A stretch of DNA of 64,000 bases, from assembly GCF_027744825.2 (NCBI RefSeq), contig NC_071336.1:16214501-16278500 (forward strand), written 5' to 3'. Positions 23,001-36,200 of this stretch are shown here, piece after piece. A program made the position numbers and the translations under genes. The number at the start of each line of letters is the position of its first letter. Position 1 is the first letter of the stretch. Under the pieces are notes generated by a model that did no database searches, was not told the origin of the DNA, and saw nothing but the letters and a program-made list of their open reading frames with translations. The stretch is from Synchiropus splendidus. Taxonomy: Eukaryota; Chordata; Actinopteri; Syngnathiformes; Callionymidae.

Positions 23001-26000
23001 TGAATCAAGAGAAGAGTGACCCTTGTGTATTATAATTTCACCGTAGCTAGTAGGTGATCATGTGGCAATATGTCCTAGCTGGGGTGTTCTGCACCTGCAA
23101 TGCAGATTCTACTGGATGGGCTTGTGTTAAAGTTCAGAAAAAGATTTATGGCTCTGTTGGGAGGAGGCCAAGGCGCATACTCTCAAGAGTTTAAGCAAGA
23201 ATGAAGTAAATCCACTCCAGCAGGCAGGTAGCAGTTAATCCACAGATCTATGCTAAAATATTTCCCCTCCCGAAAACACTTTAATCACCCCAAAAGTTAT
23301 AATCTTCAATAAGGGGGTTGATTCAGGAACGTTGCAGTTAGAAAAGAGGGCTGACTCCGATGTCTATTAAAATGTACACATTCAAGCCATTAGTGGAACA
23401 CAAGATTTTCCCCAACTCTTCTCTTTATTACAGAATTGCTATGACTTTTGAGTCACACATTGTTTTTTAGATTGTTGGGTTTTTTTGTTTTTTTTACATT
23501 AAATCAATTAAATTTAATCTTTTTTTTTCTATACTGTCACTATTATAATGCTCTGCCCCACCTTCACTCCACAAATTAAGAAAGAATGAGAGACATACTA
23601 CTGTTTTTTTTTAACAGTCATTGCAAAACTGTGGTCTGTCCCATCTGAGGGTGGAGTGTTGGTGCTGTGATTAAATCTCGATTTGGATTAAATGGAATCT
23701 AAATGTGTCTCAAACACTCAAGCATCAGTAGTTATGTAGATCAATGGGGGAGCAGAGCAATGTGTAATCCAGATTGTCACATCTTGTTTTGGCGGTTACA
23801 CAACAGTCCCACATCAAGTGCCAAGACTTTCAGATGCTGGTTTATGCTTGTTTTTTATGGAAATTAAACAGGCCTCACTGCCATGTTTTACTTGGTTCCA
23901 CTGGTGTTATAACAGCAGCTACTGTAAATTAATGTGATGCTTCCTGCAGCTTCCACCCTGTGTTGCCGTAATCACCCAGATAACATAATCCAGTCACAGT
24001 TTGTGTGATTTGTGATTCAGTTGCAGCAGAACTGATGCTGCTTGTGAATTATTTATAATTGAAACTCAATTAAGTCTATGTTTACAGCGCCGCCTGGTGG
24101 TCCGCCGCAGTATAGTACCCTCTTTGGAAACAGGCTCTCATCCAGCTCCACTCCTGCCAGGTAGACCCACGTTTTCATGTCACATTACCACATTGGTGTT
24201 AAACAGTATACCAGATGCCGTAGACACACATGTATTTTCTCATGTCAATCACAATGTTTAAGATTTGGCATTTCACTTGAAATTCTAAAGCGATCAACAC
24301 TTACATCTGAGATGTGGAACATCTGAAACAAATTTAGTGATATTGGGTTTAAAGCTATGCATCGTTTTTTATCTCAATCTATTGTTTATTTGACAGCAGT
24401 GTAATCCTCCCAAGTGGTGAGCAAAACCTTTGCTTATGTAATAAATAGATGAACCCTATTCGCATTGATCTGTTTTGTTCCTCCTCCACTCAGGCTGTAA
24501 AGATCGACAGTGCTACTTGATTGTTGTTTTTCTGTACAAATAGCAACTTAAAAGTAGAAAAAAACAGGTTCATAATCGTGTTTTTGCTGCTGATAGTACT
24601 TTAATATGCTCGTTGTGTTTTCACTCATGTACTTCTTCCTCCAGCTCCCCTGGTGTCGACACATCGAGCTCGCAGACCTTTACTAGTAGGTTGCTCCACT
24701 CTTGGGGACTTTTATAGATTACCTGGGATGTTTTTATTTGGGCTGCTTTGTACCCTCGTGAGCTTTTTATTTAAGCCTGGAAATTATTGTTAAAAACGGC
24801 CGAATAGGACACAAGTACATTTCTTCCCTTTTTCCACTCCTGTTTTAATCTTACTGTCGCTCAACTAAGGTTAAGGTTAAGGTTTCTGGAGTGCGGCATC
24901 TAGTGGGGATTCGTAGGTATCACACAGTTATTAGTTCGGAGCACTCTAGTGCAGAATGAACATACGAGTGGAACATGACATTGAGTCGGTGACTCAGTTA
25001 AAATTAACTAATAATGATTGTGAGCAGTAAGATACAAAAAAAAAGCCAAAACAGAATATGAGTTGAATGTTCACCATGAAGAGGATTTAAAGATTTGAGT
25101 GTGGTATCATGACACTTTACACCTACTGAACACAGCTGTGTCTATTTTTTTCAGTTCAGATCAACCTGCACATAATCAGTCAGTGACCAAAATGAAAATT
25201 TGATCCTCCAAACCTCCTGTTCATACGCATTGGTCCACTTCATGCAGCCCGATTGATGTGTCTGTATTCAGAACAGAGATGACTGACTCTAGTGCGAGTC
25301 TGCGTTAACACTCTTCGTCTCCCCCAAACTGCCTTCATTACAATTCATCTGCGTATCTCAGTCGGTTTGAATAGTCAGGAATGTTCCCTGTTAACCCCCC
25401 AAACTGTCTATTATCTCTCTGTGACCCCCTCCCACTGTGTGTGTGTCTCAGATTTCCCAAACCCCTTCAGCTCCAGCTCTGTTTCCCAGCAGTCCATCGC
25501 CCTGTCCCCTAGTAACCCCTTCAGCAGCGCCTCAGGAGGTGAGACCCACACAACCGCTTCTTTAGAAAAGGGTAAAGCCATCTCAATGTCCAGGGCTTCT
25601 CTCTTTTAATGGACAATATTTGTGTTATGGTGAAACACTTGTTTTAGTCGTTGGTGTGTTTTTAACTTGTGGGTTTGGGCACTAGATCTTGAGGGAAGTG
25701 GTAAAATGTCCTTACTTGTTTTGCCCTTAAAAGTTTGCTGCATCATTAGCGGGTGCTCTGTAGTGGACTTGCCTCCCGTATTTTGCCCAGCAGCAAGACC
25801 CATCACGTTCAGAATAACCAATGGAGATGAATAAATGAACAAGGTAATGAATAAAATAAAGGCTGCTAAAACTGAGTTTTCAGAACTTCACATCTGACAT
25901 CTTTTCAGGTTGGACATCTGAATGTAGACTGGTCTTTCTTACATTTTAATTCTGTTTTAATGTGATCAAGTTATATAACTGATGTTAATAATAGAAGTAA

Positions 26001-27254
26001 TTAATAAAGTAGGGCAGGTCTGCCATATTAAAAATATTAGAAGTTGCCTATACTGAATGTTCCAATACAGCGAATACTGTTGAATTTTAAAACAGTGCCC
26101 GATGCATATACAGTTGGCAGGCTAGCCATAATGATTCCATGTTACTAAACTTGACTTGTGGCAGTGAAACCTTTTGTAGAAGCTTCAAGTCTTCTGAATC
26201 TGAATTTAACATTGGACGCAAAACGCTATATCTAAATGAATCGTGAAATGTTGTGATATTTTAGCATCATTTCCATTCTGTTTGAAATTGATCATTTCTT
26301 TCTATTGACAATTCAGCCACCTGTGATCTTTGTATTTATTGAACAGGGGAGTCAGGCCCATTGGTCACCTCGCCCACCTCCGTTTTCCCAACGTCCACGT
26401 CGTTCACAGCGCCCACCACCCAGAGTGCATTTCCCCAGGAGTCAGCTTTTGACCAGGAAGCCAACGGTAATTGATTTTCGGGGTTTTATATTCCGCTGTT
26501 TGGTTCTTGAAAAACTGGTGCTTACATTTTGAACGAAGATTGTGCTTTTCTTTATTTCAATTTAACGTTGTCAGCACATTCTGTATTTCTGTCATATAAC
26601 GCAAGTTGCAGGGGTTGTAGCAATTCAAATTTAGATCGGATCAGAGCCCACCCTTCTCACCCTGGTCTCTCTTCCCTCTGGCAGGATGATTTTATTTTTA
26701 TTATTATGATGATTACTATTATTATGTTTTTGACTGCGCGTTATTCCAAAGCACTTCCCTAGTTGGTGGGATCCCTACTGACGACACAATAAATCTGATC
26801 TGATTCATTTTTGCATCTTAGTCATTGAGTGTGATCACCTTTTTTTTAATCAAAACTAGATGTGCTTTCTCTTTTTCTCCCACTCACCTTTGGGATATTT
26901 TTGAGCCAACCTGTTTCCCCACATTAATAGTTTAGAACCCAAGAGAGTAATTCAGGTCAAAGCATTTAGCCTTCATAGCTAAGGTTCTTCTTACTTCGTA
27001 CTTCTTAAGAACGGCATGAAACTTTCTGAGATCACTTTAACTGACGTATTGCGGCTTTTGGTATTTCCCAGGCTTTGGCTCCTTCCCTGCTCCTGATTCT
27101 CTGCCTAAAGTCCCTCGGCCAATGTCGGTGAACCCGTTTACAGTGAGTACCCTCTTTGCCGAATGGCAAACCTTTTCTCCTTTTCACCCTCCCTTTTGTC
27201 TTTCAGGGGAATGTTTACCCGAGTCGAGGGACGTCACGGAACCCTTTCATCTGA
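17089..27254 (+). CDS. agfg2: AGFG2-type Arf-GAP with FG/NPF repeats, complete, 14 exons
   Basis: AGFG proteins are endocytic adaptors whose NPF motifs bind EH-domain proteins such as EPS15. Exons: 17089-17255, 17829-17922, 19052-19167, 19224-19368, 19583-19706, 19768-19872, 20768-20800, 22100-22342, 24088-24160, 24645-24685, 25452-25538, 26347-26466, 27072-27142 and 27207-27254. All phases join, giving about 488 residues, close to human AGFG2. The ATG has an in-frame TGA at 17071-17073. The ArfGAP finger is HCFEC, 16 residues, then CTSC, followed by LRGLNPPHRVKSISMTTF. EVCSRKVREL and GVTYTDITV match AGFG2 rather than AGFG1. RYAAVSHLDSVFS is the family repeat. Four NPF motifs occur (FPNPF, SNPF, VNPF and terminal RNPFI). 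The residues after HGNE (IGRRTWLCVFD) depart from the usual VCKQIWLGLFD. Exon ends in the middle of the gene are less certain. Confidence 0.88.
17671..17700. repeat. CT microsatellite in agfg2 intron 1
   Basis: An interrupted (CT)n run about 130 bases before the exon 2 acceptor. Confidence 0.8.
18342..18392. repeat. Non-LTR retroelement-like fragment
   Basis: GGAGGGAACCGGAGGAAACCC matches, from memory, a segment common near the 3' end of fish retroelements (GGAGGAAACCGGAGTACCC). It lies in agfg2 intron 2. A similar, more decayed copy is at 60,275-60,310. Confidence 0.4.
18850..18905. mobile_element. Possible decayed hAT-like end
   Basis: GTCAAACTCAAGGCTCATGGGCCACATTCTG resembles the start of vertebrate hAT elements (ACTCAAGGCCCG then GGGCCACA). 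It lies in agfg2 intron 2, about 150 bases before exon 3. No paired end was seen. Confidence 0.35.
20801..22099. other. agfg2: agfg2 intron 7, no recognised feature
   Basis: A 1.3-kb intron with T-rich runs near 21,830-21,850. No element was recognised. Open frames here do not extend the flanking exons. Confidence 0.5.
22343..24087. other. agfg2: agfg2 intron 8, no recognised feature
   Basis: A 1.7-kb AT-rich intron with T homopolymers near 23,480-23,530. I see no gene, and no repeat with clear ends. Confidence 0.5.
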
Positions 27255-29909
27255 TTCCCCTTTCCCTGCCGCCCCCACACATATCCATCTCTGGGAACTC
27301 TGAAAGAAGTGAACTTGAGGAGCCACTGCCATTTCAATGCCTCTCTGAAGTATTTTCAACCTCTTAGGGAGGGGTCAGACGCCCATGCAGCCCCAGAAAC
27401 CCCATCCCCATTTCTGTCTGTGTCAGATTATCTGTTTGGGTTTTGAAGAGAAAGGTGGCATGAACAATTTCAATAACAGGTTTTCATAGAGTCTGCCTGG
27501 TGTTTAACAGTTGTCCGTGTGCCAGTAGATGCCACCTCAGGGCTCAAGTGAGAGTCGCGAGTGCAAAACGCCTAAATGGTTTTTTGCAGATGTTTCATCC
27601 AAGTCCCTGCTGCTACTTCTGCCACTGCTTTCATCTTCCTGCTTTCAAGTGCAAACAAGCAGCTGGTCTTTAAATACATCAGCAATGTCTTCTGCCTTTT
27701 ACACATCCAAAGGGAAAAGTCGGTTCGTAACTTGACCCTGTTTCTGCATCAGTCATTTTCAGATGTGTGCTACAACCCAAACAGCTCTGTGATGCAATAC
27801 ACAGGTATTTGGTCACGAGTATGTGTGTGTGTTTGCAGTTGAATCTGTCTACTCTCAGGCTGAATGAGCTTAGAGGGCTAAAAGGAGATGCTACTGAATG
27901 TAAGAGAAAAAAAAGCTACTTATTAATAACTGTTGTGTCTAAGAAATGTATTTGCTTTCTGTACTGGACCAAATATTTTGTTTGACTTTGGGAGACTAGA
28001 GATCTATTCCCCTCATTTTGCCAAAAATACCAGAGTGTTCCATGTTACGTTTTTTTATTGTCAAGTATGTCACGTTCATAAACACTTCGTTGCTTCTTAA
28101 CACAGATGACTTGTGTTTGCTTCCCATAGTTGTTTGCTCAGTACAAGTGCACGGGCTGGATTCCAACAGCAGGGGGCGGGTGCAGCCCACCATTCTCTGT
28201 CCTGCTGCGCGGGGTTACTTTTGGCTGCGTGTTGCATAACTGCACGGACACGGTGCAAAATTAGAACTCCTCTCTGTGATCTCGCTGGCTATTATTAGGT
28301 TTGAGCGAATTGTAGTTAGCGCTCTGCGTCTCTAATTCGTAGAACATGCTGCCTTTATAACATATTTTATGGCAAGATGAAGAATCAATCGTCTAAACCG
28401 CCATTCTTACGAATATAAAAGTATATAAAAAAATAAGTATATTTGTGTCGGAACACAGTTTAAGAACTGTGCTTGAGCTTATTATGTCAATTATTTAGTC
28501 ATTTCACAGCTGTTTAGATAAGTGCAGCGCAATGGTTTTTATTCGAAAAATCTCTCATTGGCGCAGTCATGATATTTCACCGTGTTGCCTTCAAGAGTAG
28601 TGGGGAAATACAAAGCAACGTATTACGATGAATGAGTTTTGCAAGCAATTATGTTTATGACAGTTACCTTATGTGGTACCTTATTATGGTTCCATGTCTC
28701 ACATTCATGTCTTGCTGTATTCACAGTACAACTGAAGTATGTGGCTGGTACTTCTAAATACTATTCAGTACGCCTGTTTCAATGTAGCAACTAACGAATG
28801 GACCATTGTAATTTTTTTGTTGTTATTATTAACTATAATAATAACAGTAATAAACACTAGGAATTCCAAGATGAAACACTATTTTCGTCCACAAACTTTC
28901 CTTTTTTCTATTTGGCAAGCATTTGAAATAAAAAAAAATGTAGTCACAATGACTATATAAGTTAATAATTAAGGATATTTGGCGTTGTCGGGAATGTTAG
29001 CATTTCTGCTAGCAGACACGCGACATTCCGATACGATAATGTATGTTTGCTCAGTAAAATTGAAAAATGGGTACGTATTGTATGTTTACAGAAACTATAT
29101 TTTACTGAGAATTAAAGTCTGGTTTGCCGCTGTTACAGATCAGTAGTTGTTGTGTATACGTAAGTTGCCGTTATCGGACATGCAACTGCATGTTTTACAG
29201 AAAAGTAAAGCAGAAAAGTTTAATGTGACGGAACACTCGTTCACTATTAAAAGCTTGCTTGACTCATACTTGTACCCCAAACAATAAATTCCATTAACAA
29301 CCGAGCCATAACAGTCCGGCTACACCAAAGGGCTGTTTAACTCTCGACTTTTCAGCGTGCGCGTGTAAACACGGAGCGTTATGAAAGGTTGCTACATGTG
29401 CTCCTGTGGGTCTCCGTTGTCGGACTCTGGGCGGGGTCAGTGAACGCACCATGTTCTAGAGTACAGCGCTGAGTGACAGTCTCCCTCCACGGTCGCTGCT
29501 GCGCTCCACGCTCCGTGACTGAACCGGAGACGAGGCGTGGACGGGGGTCGTGGAAGCTCGTGCAGCGGGAAAAATTCGGGGCACCGTGGACTCGATGCGA
29601 TTCCAGCCGCTGTAGTAGTTATAGAGTAGTGCAGGAGGAGAGTGGGGGGGAGCTGTGCGTCGAGCTGGACCGCATGTGCTTCTCCTCCTCCGTGTGCGCC
29701 TGGAAAACTTGCGCTGCAGAAGAGCAAAACAAACGAGGAGCGGACTGACTATAAATAACCCTTTTCACCTTCGCTATTTTGCGACCCCATCCCGCGCTCT
29801 CACGTGCCTGTCCTGAGGAGAGCAGCGGCGGCGGAGCCTGGAGATGTTTGAATCCCCTCGCCGAGCAAGCACAAGCCCCCGCTAGAGAGGAAAAGTTCAA
29901 GCCGCCACT
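27255..29909. other. agfg2 3' UTR, intergenic DNA and IRS promoter region
   Basis: The first part must contain the agfg2 3' UTR. Candidate AATAAA hexamers occur at 28,849 and 29,283, but neither is clearly preferred. From about 29,340 the sequence becomes GC- and CpG-rich and continues into IRS exon 1. No other coding region is supported. Confidence 0.6.
29750..29757 (+). promoter_or_regulatory. Candidate TATA box of the IRS gene
   Basis: TATAAATA lies 153 bases before the IRS start codon, inside the CpG-rich region. If used, transcription would start near 29,780-29,790 with a 5' UTR of about 120 bases. Mammalian IRS promoters are generally described as TATA-less, so this is tentative. Confidence 0.3.
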
Positions 29910-30258
29910 ATGGAGAGTCAATCCAGCGAGCAGCCGAGCTGCGAGGACGTGCGCAAGAGCGGCTACCTCCGCAAGCACAAGTCCATGCACCGGCGCTACT
30001 TCGTGCTCCGCGCCGCTTCGGAACGTGGTCCGGCCCGTCTGGAGTACTACGAGAGCGAGAAGAAATTCCGTGGGAAGGCCCCCGTGCCCAAGAAAGCCGT
30101 GGCCCTGGAGACCTGCTTCAACATCAACAAGCGCGCGGACGCCAAGAACAAGCACATGATCGTGCTCTACACCCGGGCCGAGAGTTTCGCCATCGCCGCG
30201 GAGAACGAGGCGGACCAGGACGAGTGGTACCAGGCCATGGTGGAGCTCCAGTGCAAAA
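29910..30258 (+). CDS. irs1-like: IRS exon 1: PH domain
   Basis: Encodes residues 1-116 plus one base. It starts MESQSSEQPSCEDVRKSGYL and contains KSMHRRYFVLRAASE, RLEYYESEKKF, CFNINKRADAKNKH and DEWYQAMVELQ, the PH landmarks of IRS1 and IRS2. The donor is GTAAGC at 30259. The leftover A joins GT of exon 2 to make serine. A 254-codon antisense frame overlaps this exon; it reflects the GC-rich composition. Confidence 0.93.
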
Positions 30259-33200
30259 GTAAGCGCCAGTCCCCCGGGGCAGATCTGACTGCCTTCCCCT
30301 GACCCTCTGCAGCCAAGTTCCCGATCACATATATGCGCACTTTTAACACAACTTAAACGCGAGGTTAGTTGCGCGCTGTGCACAGATCCCTGTGCTTATC
30401 CCCCGCAGCAGCTCTTATCACTGGTGCCAGACTTGATCCCCAGACTGACGCGCTGTGCGGCTCAAGTTATGTCACAACTACTGGTGTTTAGTCGCTACTT
30501 TTCTGATGACAACGTGGAAGTGAAATGTGTCACTGAGTAGTGCCGAGCCTTCAGACTTCTTGCAGTTGTCTGTTCAAACACAGCTGTCCAGGGTCACCAG
30601 CCTCGATCACCTGTGTGTGAGCCAGAGAGAAGGCAGCAGGCCATCAGGGACACATGATGCAATCTGGACAAACACAGATAAGAGTTCAAGGAGCTTCTAC
30701 ACACATGACCCGCTCCTCTGTTACATAAACCATCTGATTATTGGATTTACATTTAAACACCTGAGGCAGAAAAATGAGGCCAACTGGGCGGCAAGAAGTG
30801 CTGAACAGTAACTTCACGGGGAGTCATTGATGCATCATGCGGTTTGGGTGGACCACGTATTACTGATGTGCTTTGGACACATTGATCAATGACCCTCGGT
30901 GTCCCCCATCACATGATGAATATATATGAGAAGCTTTCACAGAGCTACTCTCCAACTGCAGTTCTTCTGAAGGTCAGAGGCCTGGCATGTTTTATTAAAG
31001 TACTTTCCCACGGAGCAGACCTGACCGACCCTGTCCTGCGCCCACTGAGCTGTGTGTAATGTCGAGTGAGAAACAACAACCAGTGGTCACAAGTTAGCGA
31101 TAGTCAAAACAACCTTAATATTTCATCCGTTTCAAACCTTAAATGAAAGCTAATGCAACATTGCAGGTCACATCCTCAGGATTGACTCAGTGGTTCTGGG
31201 AATTCCTTTAAAATAAGTCATTTGAAGCTCGGACATAATGTCCTGGAGTAGCATCAACTCACTCACAGTCAAATCTTTCAGATTTGTAACACTAACTGGC
31301 ACAGAGGTGCCTGCCGACTGCCAGCGGCTGCAGCGCTGCTCCGCTCTGCACATGTGGGATCTCTGACTCCCCCAATTGCTCTCACACAACTGGTGCCCTG
31401 TGTGTGTGTTTGTGTCCACGGCACACTCTGCTCCAACTATTTGACAAGTTGCTGCGAGACTGAGGAGAGACAGGAATGTGAGTGGACAGATGTTGGCACC
31501 AAGGTGCCACACTGGGAATTGGGAGGAAATTAACTGGGAGAAAGTGTAACGCCACGTTCTCTTCAGGAATCTGGCTTGAGTTCTGTCTAATTGGGATCAA
31601 ACTACATCATCCCGATTCGGTAGATGAATTTGGACATTTGAATTTCTTTTCACATTTGTGGGCGTTGTCGACTGGAAATCATTGTTTCTCTGCAAGCTAG
31701 GGAAGGGTATCGATCAAAAACCTTCAGTACCAATAGCTTCTCTTCGATACCGTTTGCTAAATGATGCTTTTTTGCACATTATAGAATATGGTAAAGTGCA
31801 AATAAAAGCCTTTCTTTATTTTTTGCCTTGCATAGATTTGTTAAATACGTGCTTTAACTGAAGGTAATATATGTTGAATGTTTGGGTAACCTTCATGTGT
31901 ATGAACTCACTGACGCTGATCCAGCTTGACAGTGGATATCGAGGAACTGGAAGCAAGTTTTATGTATATTAACTTTTATAAATATTTTCAAACTGACCGA
32001 CAATGAGTGAATTTATCATAATATGGACTTGCTTTATGTCCACTATAGGCCACCGTATTGGTTGAAGACCATTATTGCTACTGATCAATTTAAAATGAAC
32101 GTGTATTGAGGGATGCGTTTCTTTCACCCCAATCTCCCACTTTTGCTCAGTGTTGAGGCACATTTTGACTAGTCAGATCCAACTTTAGCAGAAAAAAGAG
32201 GGAAAGCCAGAGAACCCTGCTCCTGAACTTGAGCCGGGTCCCGTAGTTCACCTCAAATAACCGGCTCTGGAGCCTGGACTCACTGAACGTTGTGCTGCAT
32301 ATGTATTGCGGTGTCGCTCTGTTTTCATGAGAAATACCCCGTCTTGAATGTGAGCTTGTAAAATGGTGTCACACGCTGAATGTGTGAGACTTGAGCGCCT
32401 TGCTTCAGGGTTCCCAAAATTGGCACCGACTGATGAAGCGTAGTCTAGTATCCAGCCCGACTTATTTCTAAAAAGTTGAGTGAGGAATAAATAAAACTAA
32501 ATATGATCCAGGGTTTCCACCACAGTCATGTCCTCCTCCACAATGCGTTATATGTTATCCAGTTGTTTCAGTGTTACCACCTCATTTTAATACGTTTGAT
32601 CAGGTGAGATTTCATCTTTAAAAAGACATCATTTTTCTGAAGGCAGGGCGGCTCTCATGTAAGCCCTGGCAGTGCCACACGATCATTTACATGTAGCTAA
32701 AACTCTGTGATCCAGTCACTTTTCAAGAGCCTCATAGCATTATTGCCCCCATCAGCTTGTATACTAGTTGATGGATTTTGGTGTCTGCAAAAGTGCCTGT
32801 TAGCCAAGTTTGTGCACTGTCTGAAAATGTTGCTTCACACCAAACACAATATGTACGTTGAAACCAAGTTATTGAGTCAAAGTCGAGGCACCATCCCATG
32901 CCACAGTCGTTGCGGCTGGGGCATCAGGGTCGGAGCTTCAATGCATTTCTAGTGACAGGTTTCAGGCGACATCTGTCGCATTAACTGCTGATGTTGGAAA
33001 AACTTGTGACAAGTCGCAGCATGCTCACCAATCTGAGCCCAGGTTTAACAGTAACAACGCAGAGCAGGAAAGTTTACCAACAAGAGAGAAGAGAAGCTGA
33101 TTGTGGTTGTTCCTGGCATTCTTACACTGTACCCCCCGAAACGTTCCTTCTACCACGGAGGAAGAAAAGATCTAACTTGGAGGAAATGGTGGATGTTCCT

Positions 33201-36200
33201 GATGAGTCGTGCTATTCATATGTTATTGTCATCCAACTGTTATTAATGCCGTCATGATCAATGAAGGGATTGAAACAGAGAAAGAAGTTTTTTGTTTTCA
33301 ACCCAAGGACTGCTGCGGGGAAAAGTGAAAAGGTCTCCTGTATTATGACCAACAGATGTACGCACTTTTTGAGTATGACTTGAAAGGCTACGTGGAGTTG
33401 GTGGGGACCAGCGACTACTCGGGTGCAACTTGTGCCAAATCACGTTTTGTGTGAACACACAACTGGAATTTAATCTCTTAGTGACGTGATGAGAATACAG
33501 CAAAAGGGAATTGTCATTCCCACACCAAATCAGGAACTAAGAAAAAAGCAATGCCATAATCTCTCAAAATGGACACAGTGTATGCAGGAATTCAATGTGG
33601 GCAGATCATTGGGGTGCGACTGAGGACGACTGGATACAGTTCCAACTAAATGGAAAAACAAGTTAATCGTCCAGATGTAAACACCCTGCCCAAAAGTAAC
33701 GCTTGTGATTGTTGATGAAATGTGTGAATCATTAACTGTGCCGTTGGATTGTAACTTTCCTTGTCATGAGTCATTAATTGATCTTTTATCTTCAGCCAAC
33801 GATCAAGTCTGGCACTGAGCAGCAGAAGCGAAAGATAATATTTACTTTTTTGCCGCATCTGATTTCCTGGATGATCAATCGCTTAAAAGACAAATATTCA
33901 AGTCGCACTTTTACTTCACAAACTTCACAAACGGGTTAAGAGGCCTCTGTTATTCTAAAATATAAGGTACCCAAAATGCCAATGTCGGCCCTTTAAATGA
34001 AATTCCAAAATCAACAGGTGGTAAGAAGGAGACCTATGTTTATGTTAAACATTCTATGTGAGAGCACGTTGGTGTGTGAAGGTCAGCGCAGCAGGTGAAT
34101 CGTCTCCAGCCAGCCATGGAAACTAGCAGGCTCCTGGAATATCCAGGTCAACTGAATTCAATGATCATGTTAGTTTTCTATAAGCCAGGTGACTATTTAT
34201 TAGTGGTTGTTTAAACAAACACTACGGGTTAAAACAAATATTGATGTATTGTTAATGACTGAAAATAAGTTTGTTGACTTTTTTGATTCCCATGTGTTAA
34301 GGATGTATATATGTCCGGAATAAACTTTCAAATAATATTTAATCCCCAAAGCTGTATATCTTGTTAGTACTCTTAATTGACCGCAGAATGATGAGTAGAA
34401 ATACCATCATTCTTACGGGAGCAGGCCAGTTCCTGGGAGTGATCCACTCATGCGTCTTTCTTTAAGCATTTCCATCACATTTACGCTTTTGCTTCAGCTC
34501 CTTCTCAGGTAAAACCATGTAGCACCTCTTCCTCTCACTGGATGAGGCGGTAAGGTGCGACGGGTTGATTGTGTCTAGTCTGCAGAGCTGGTGTTGCTTC
34601 AGGCGCTTTGTTGGGCCGAGTGTTGGGTTTCACTGTAAATCCCGCTCGTTGGCGGTGACAAAGAGCCGCGGCCGGCTGCTGTGTAAACTCCCATGTTGGC
34701 AGGCATTTCCGTCTGCCATGTGCTGGAACTCACTGTGTCTATAGTTGAAAAGTCAGGCAGACAAACACGATCCAGGCTCTTGCCGGGAGAGTTTTGGAAA
34801 CATAAAAAGGTCTCTGCCTAAACTTGCTCCCACCAAAAATAGCTTAAATGTAGACTCGAACACTTACTTGAGTATTTGTAGCCTGTAATAAAGCTCCTGT
34901 GGTATGTGCCGTTTAAAAGCTTTGATCGAACCCCCCTCTCCTCCGCCACTCCTCTTCGTCACCACCGGTTCAGCCTTGGGATGGAGGCGCAAAAACAACT
35001 TCAGATACTTGGGAAACTGTGAATGTCTTTCTGTCTCGAGTTTGCTGTTGATTTAATTTGACAAATGAAGCTTTGGAAGACAGGGACGCTTCATGCTAAG
35101 ACGGTAATTAAAACATGAACTAAATGGTACTCACAGTACGTCATGCCAAGAGACGCTAATACTGCATTAGCTTCTTGTACTGTGCCTAGCAATGCTATTA
35201 CCGGATTAGAAGTTAGAAGGTCTTTCATTCACAGAGAACCACTTCTTTTTCACAGTCAGTTTTGTTAGCAGTTTGTGCAAATATGAGACGCCACTTGGTC
35301 GTTTTTGCTCGACTCCTTACAGTCATCAGAGCAAGTCATCCTGCCAAGTTGTTTGGAGGGTGGATTGAGCAAAGTGGTTAGAACTGTGTTTTCATTTTGC
35401 TCGCCAAAATGATGCACCTCCAAGATGGCCGTCATACCTTGGTCAGGACGGTGTAATGATAAAGCAGTGTACTGTGTCTGACTTGTCACCAGCCATCTGT
35501 CTAAGGGAGGATAAGATATGAGCCAGCTCAAACCCCAGGGTTTGAGTTCTGATACTTGGTAGTATGAACTGAACATGACACAGTCCTGTCCCACTCCTGC
35601 TGCTTTCCAACTGTCTCGCGCTGAACAAATGAACAGATCAATCTCGTTGTTAGTCATTGTTCATCAGGAGCAGTGTGGTGCTTTGCCTTAAACTCTTTTG
35701 GCCTGAGGTGAGTTGTTGCAGTGATTTACAGTTAGCATTTATTCTCAAGTTGTAGGTGGAACTAGTGAATCCCCTTATGTTTCACACTCGCTTAAAGGCC
35801 CGCCCATGGCATCGGGAATGTTCCTGTTTGGGAGGCACAGGAATTCACAGCCTGCAGAAGGAGAACAGGGAGAAGTCGTTGGGTCAGGGCCAAGAGATGC
35901 TGCAGCGTCCCAGTCATTTAGCTTCAAGCTGCCACTCCCTGCATTTGATACCTGTTTGGCTGCTGGTGCAGCCACTTTTAAATCTCTATGGGTTGATAGG
36001 ACGGGCAGCGCTCTCAGTGTGGCGCCTCGGCTGGAGCTAGAATCGCAGCTTTGGATTTAAGTTTGAAATAATTGCGTTGCTTTGAACCAGCACCGCATGA
36101 CGTCCTCTTGCCTATAAACAGAGGAAACAGTATAAACAGTGTGGACACCGCTGTAGAGACGCTGTGAGTTGCGAGTTGCCTGGGAATCTCCCCGGACCCA

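Larger units (their letters stand above)
29340..30300. promoter_or_regulatory. CpG-rich promoter region over IRS exon 1
   Basis: CpG density is clearly higher here than in the AT-rich DNA on either side. The region spans the upstream sequence, 5' UTR and PH exon of the IRS gene, as expected for a CpG-island promoter. Confidence 0.6.

Noticed and set aside
24394..24416. Possible mini-exon between agfg2 exons 9 and 10
   Set aside because: It has an acceptor and a GTGAGC donor, but adding it breaks phase with exon 10; skipping it keeps the frame.
17089..27254. Identification as AGFG1 instead of AGFG2
   Set aside because: AGFG1 has CFDC and PTYVNMTV in the finger and a KRKQEEKHLKML start; here CFEC, GVTYTDITV and EVCSRKVREL follow AGFG2.
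29619..30383. 254-codon antisense frame over IRS exon 1
   Set aside because: It mirrors the GC-rich PH exon, has no family resemblance, and the plus strand clearly encodes the PH domain with proper splice sites.
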